Part shown: piece after piece, positions 29,742 to 30,722 of the stretch | Numbering within the stretch: the first letter of the stretch is position 1 | Layout: each line of letters opens with the position of its first letter | Origin: an uncultured Gammaproteobacteria bacterium | GTDB lineage: Bacteria > Pseudomonadota > Gammaproteobacteria > PS1 > Pseudothioglobaceae | Reading direction: 5' to 3' | Length of the DNA: 30,722 nucleotides | Assembly (NCBI GenBank): GCA_929200175.1 | Contig: CAKMYR010000004.1 | Span: 1 to 30,722, forward strand | The notes under the pieces: model-generated | What the model was told of the DNA's origin: nothing | What the model saw: the letters and a program-made list of their open reading frames with translations, nothing else | The model's database searches: none | Translations under genes and position numbers: made by a program

Positions 29742-30722
29742 CTAAAATCTAAAAAAATTCCTAATTTTACTATTTTTAGTTTCTATAATTTCAAAATAAG
29801 GTTTATTAGAATCATATAATAATAAACCTAAGGCACAATTATAAATAGGATCTAAAATATCAGATCTCGCTTCAATTTTATCATTATTTATTAATCCTAG
29901 TTTAGTTTTAACTTTAAAAAAATCCAGTGCTAGTTTATTACAATTAAGAATTTTTGCACCTCCTCCTGATAATACAAAACCAGATTTAATTAAAGAATAT
30001 AATTTATTTTTTTGTAAATCTTTTTTAATTATTGAAAATAATTCTAAATAAGATTTCTCAATTACTTCAGTTAATGATTCATAGGATAAATAGCGCTGAT
30101 ATTCTTTGAAATCATCAGTTTGATTTACCCCAATTAATTTATCTTTTTTTACTGATGTAAGTTGAGCATTCCCATGTTTAATTTTTAATTGCTCTGATTG
30201 ATTAAAACTCAAATTAAAAGAGTTTTTTATATCTTCGGTAATTTTATCTGCGCCAATATTTAAAACACTACTATAAACTACTCCACCATTAATAAATGTT
30301 GATATATCTGTAGTTTCTGCTCCTATATCTAGTATGCAAACTCCATTATTTTTTTCATTTTTACTAAGGCAAGCCTCACTACTTGCTATTGAGCTTGGAA
30401 CAATATGCGATATCCCTAAATTAATTTTATCCATACTTTGATAAATAGCTTTAATAGTTTCTTTTAATGCAATAATAATATGCATCTCAACACTTAAATT
30501 CATAGCTTGTTCTCCAATTGGATTATCAACTATTGTGCCTTTATTAGTAATTGGATCTTTATCTAATATCCAATGATTAGTGATAGCATTAACTATTTGA
30601 CTATCTTTTTTCACATTTATATTAGTAGCTGCTTTAATAGCTAAATCAATATCTTTTTGTTTAATATTATCACTTGATATTGGAATTTCATTTTTGCGAT
30701 TAATATTAGTTATATTTGAGTC
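29742..30722 (-). CDS. ftsA: Cell division protein FtsA, 3' part
   Basis: FtsA is the actin-like membrane tether of the FtsZ ring. The frame stays open to the window edge at 30722, so the true start is outside; a GTG at 30614 is internal, not the start. The visible 326 residues contain the end of subdomain 1C/1A (NRKNEIPIS..., IPSS/IVPSS, ASSEACL), the phosphate motif GVCILDIGAETTDIS, IKHGNAQLTS as in FtsA (IKVRHG), FVLSGGGAKI (adenosine motif) and the end RNFFRF, which fits the amphipathic membrane-targeting tail. lpxC follows after 13 bases with no ftsZ between. Confidence 0.94.
   Translation of the reverse strand, partial: DSNITNINRKNEIPISSDNIKQKDIDLAIKAATNINVKKDSQIVNAITNHWILDKDPITNKGTIVDNPIGEQAMNLSVEMHIIIALKETIKAIYQSMDKINLGISHIVPSSIASSEACLSKNEKNNGVCILDIGAETTDISTFINGGVVYSSVLNIGADKITEDIKNSFNLSFNQSEQLKIKHGNAQLTSVKKDKLIGVNQTDDFKEYQRYLSYESLTEVIEKSYLELFSIIKKDLQKNKLYSLIKSGFVLSGGGAKILNCNKLALDFFKVKTKLGLINNDKIEARSDILDPIYNCALGLLLYDSNKPYFEIIETKNSKIRNFFRF

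Noticed and set aside
30612..30614. GTG at 30614 as the ftsA start
   Set aside because: The frame continues open with FtsA-like residues to the window edge, so this GTG is an internal valine codon.
1..30722. CRISPR arrays, insertion sequences, prophage or genomic-island signs
   Set aside because: No spaced direct repeats, transposase or integrase motifs, or composition breaks were seen; A/T runs occur throughout at the genome's normal level.

Overview
The window looks like part of an AT-rich (about 28-30% G+C by eye, not counted), compact gammaproteobacterial genome. Gammaproteobacterial neighbourhoods are preserved as fragments: lgt-thyA, rnc-era-pdxJ-acpS, hisC-tyrA-aroA, ilvI-ilvH-ilvC-pssA-leuA and ftsA-lpxC. 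Streamlining is visible in many 4-bp ATGA overlaps, convergent genes overlapping at their ends, and genes missing from otherwise conserved blocks (ftsZ between ftsA and lpxC, recO between era and pdxJ, lepB between lepA and rnc). This fits the SUP05/Thioglobaceae lineage, including vesicomyid-clam sulfur symbionts whose genomes I recall as lacking ftsZ. The placement is an inference, because no marker here fixes it. No mobile element, CRISPR array, rRNA or phage gene was seen. No gene-free stretch exceeds 300 bases.

Layout: 68-1468 (+) ffh converges on plsC. 2213-4723 (+) is the overlapping run gph/mupP-like, rmuC, yciK. 4710-5716 (-) is suhB plus a small DUF3955-like membrane protein. trmJ (+) converges on htpG (-), followed by lepA (-). 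10310-11454 (+) is bcp-ubiG. 11492-15897 (-) runs tRNA-Arg(CCG), lgt, thyA, rnc, era, pdxJ, acpS. 16033-17364 (+) is a periplasmic S41 protease that converges on lepB. 17392-24505 (-) is a long run: a leucine leader peptide, leuA, a probable holD (psi clamp-loader subunit), queH, hisC, tyrA, aroA, lepB. 24525-28751 (-) is ilvI-ilvH, ilvC, pssA. 28817-30722 (-) is lpxC and the 3' part of ftsA.

How the genes work together: branched-chain amino acid synthesis (ilvI/H, ilvC, leuA) and the end of the aromatic pathway (aroA, tyrA, hisC) sit on adjacent, probably co-transcribed segments. A leucine-rich leader ORF with a hairpin over its last codons lies just before leuA and could control leuA and the genes behind it. 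The rest is housekeeping: protein targeting and secretion (ffh, lepB, lgt), translation and RNA processing (lepA, rnc, era, trmJ, queH), lipids and envelope (plsC, pssA, lpxC, acpS), cofactors (pdxJ, ubiG), stress (htpG, bcp) and DNA metabolism (thyA, rmuC, holD).

The most interesting items are the unannotated leucine leader peptide/attenuator (24433-24505), the cryptic HolD candidate (22411-22830), the absence of ftsZ from the ftsA-lpxC junction, and inverted repeats built from the stop codons of convergent genes.
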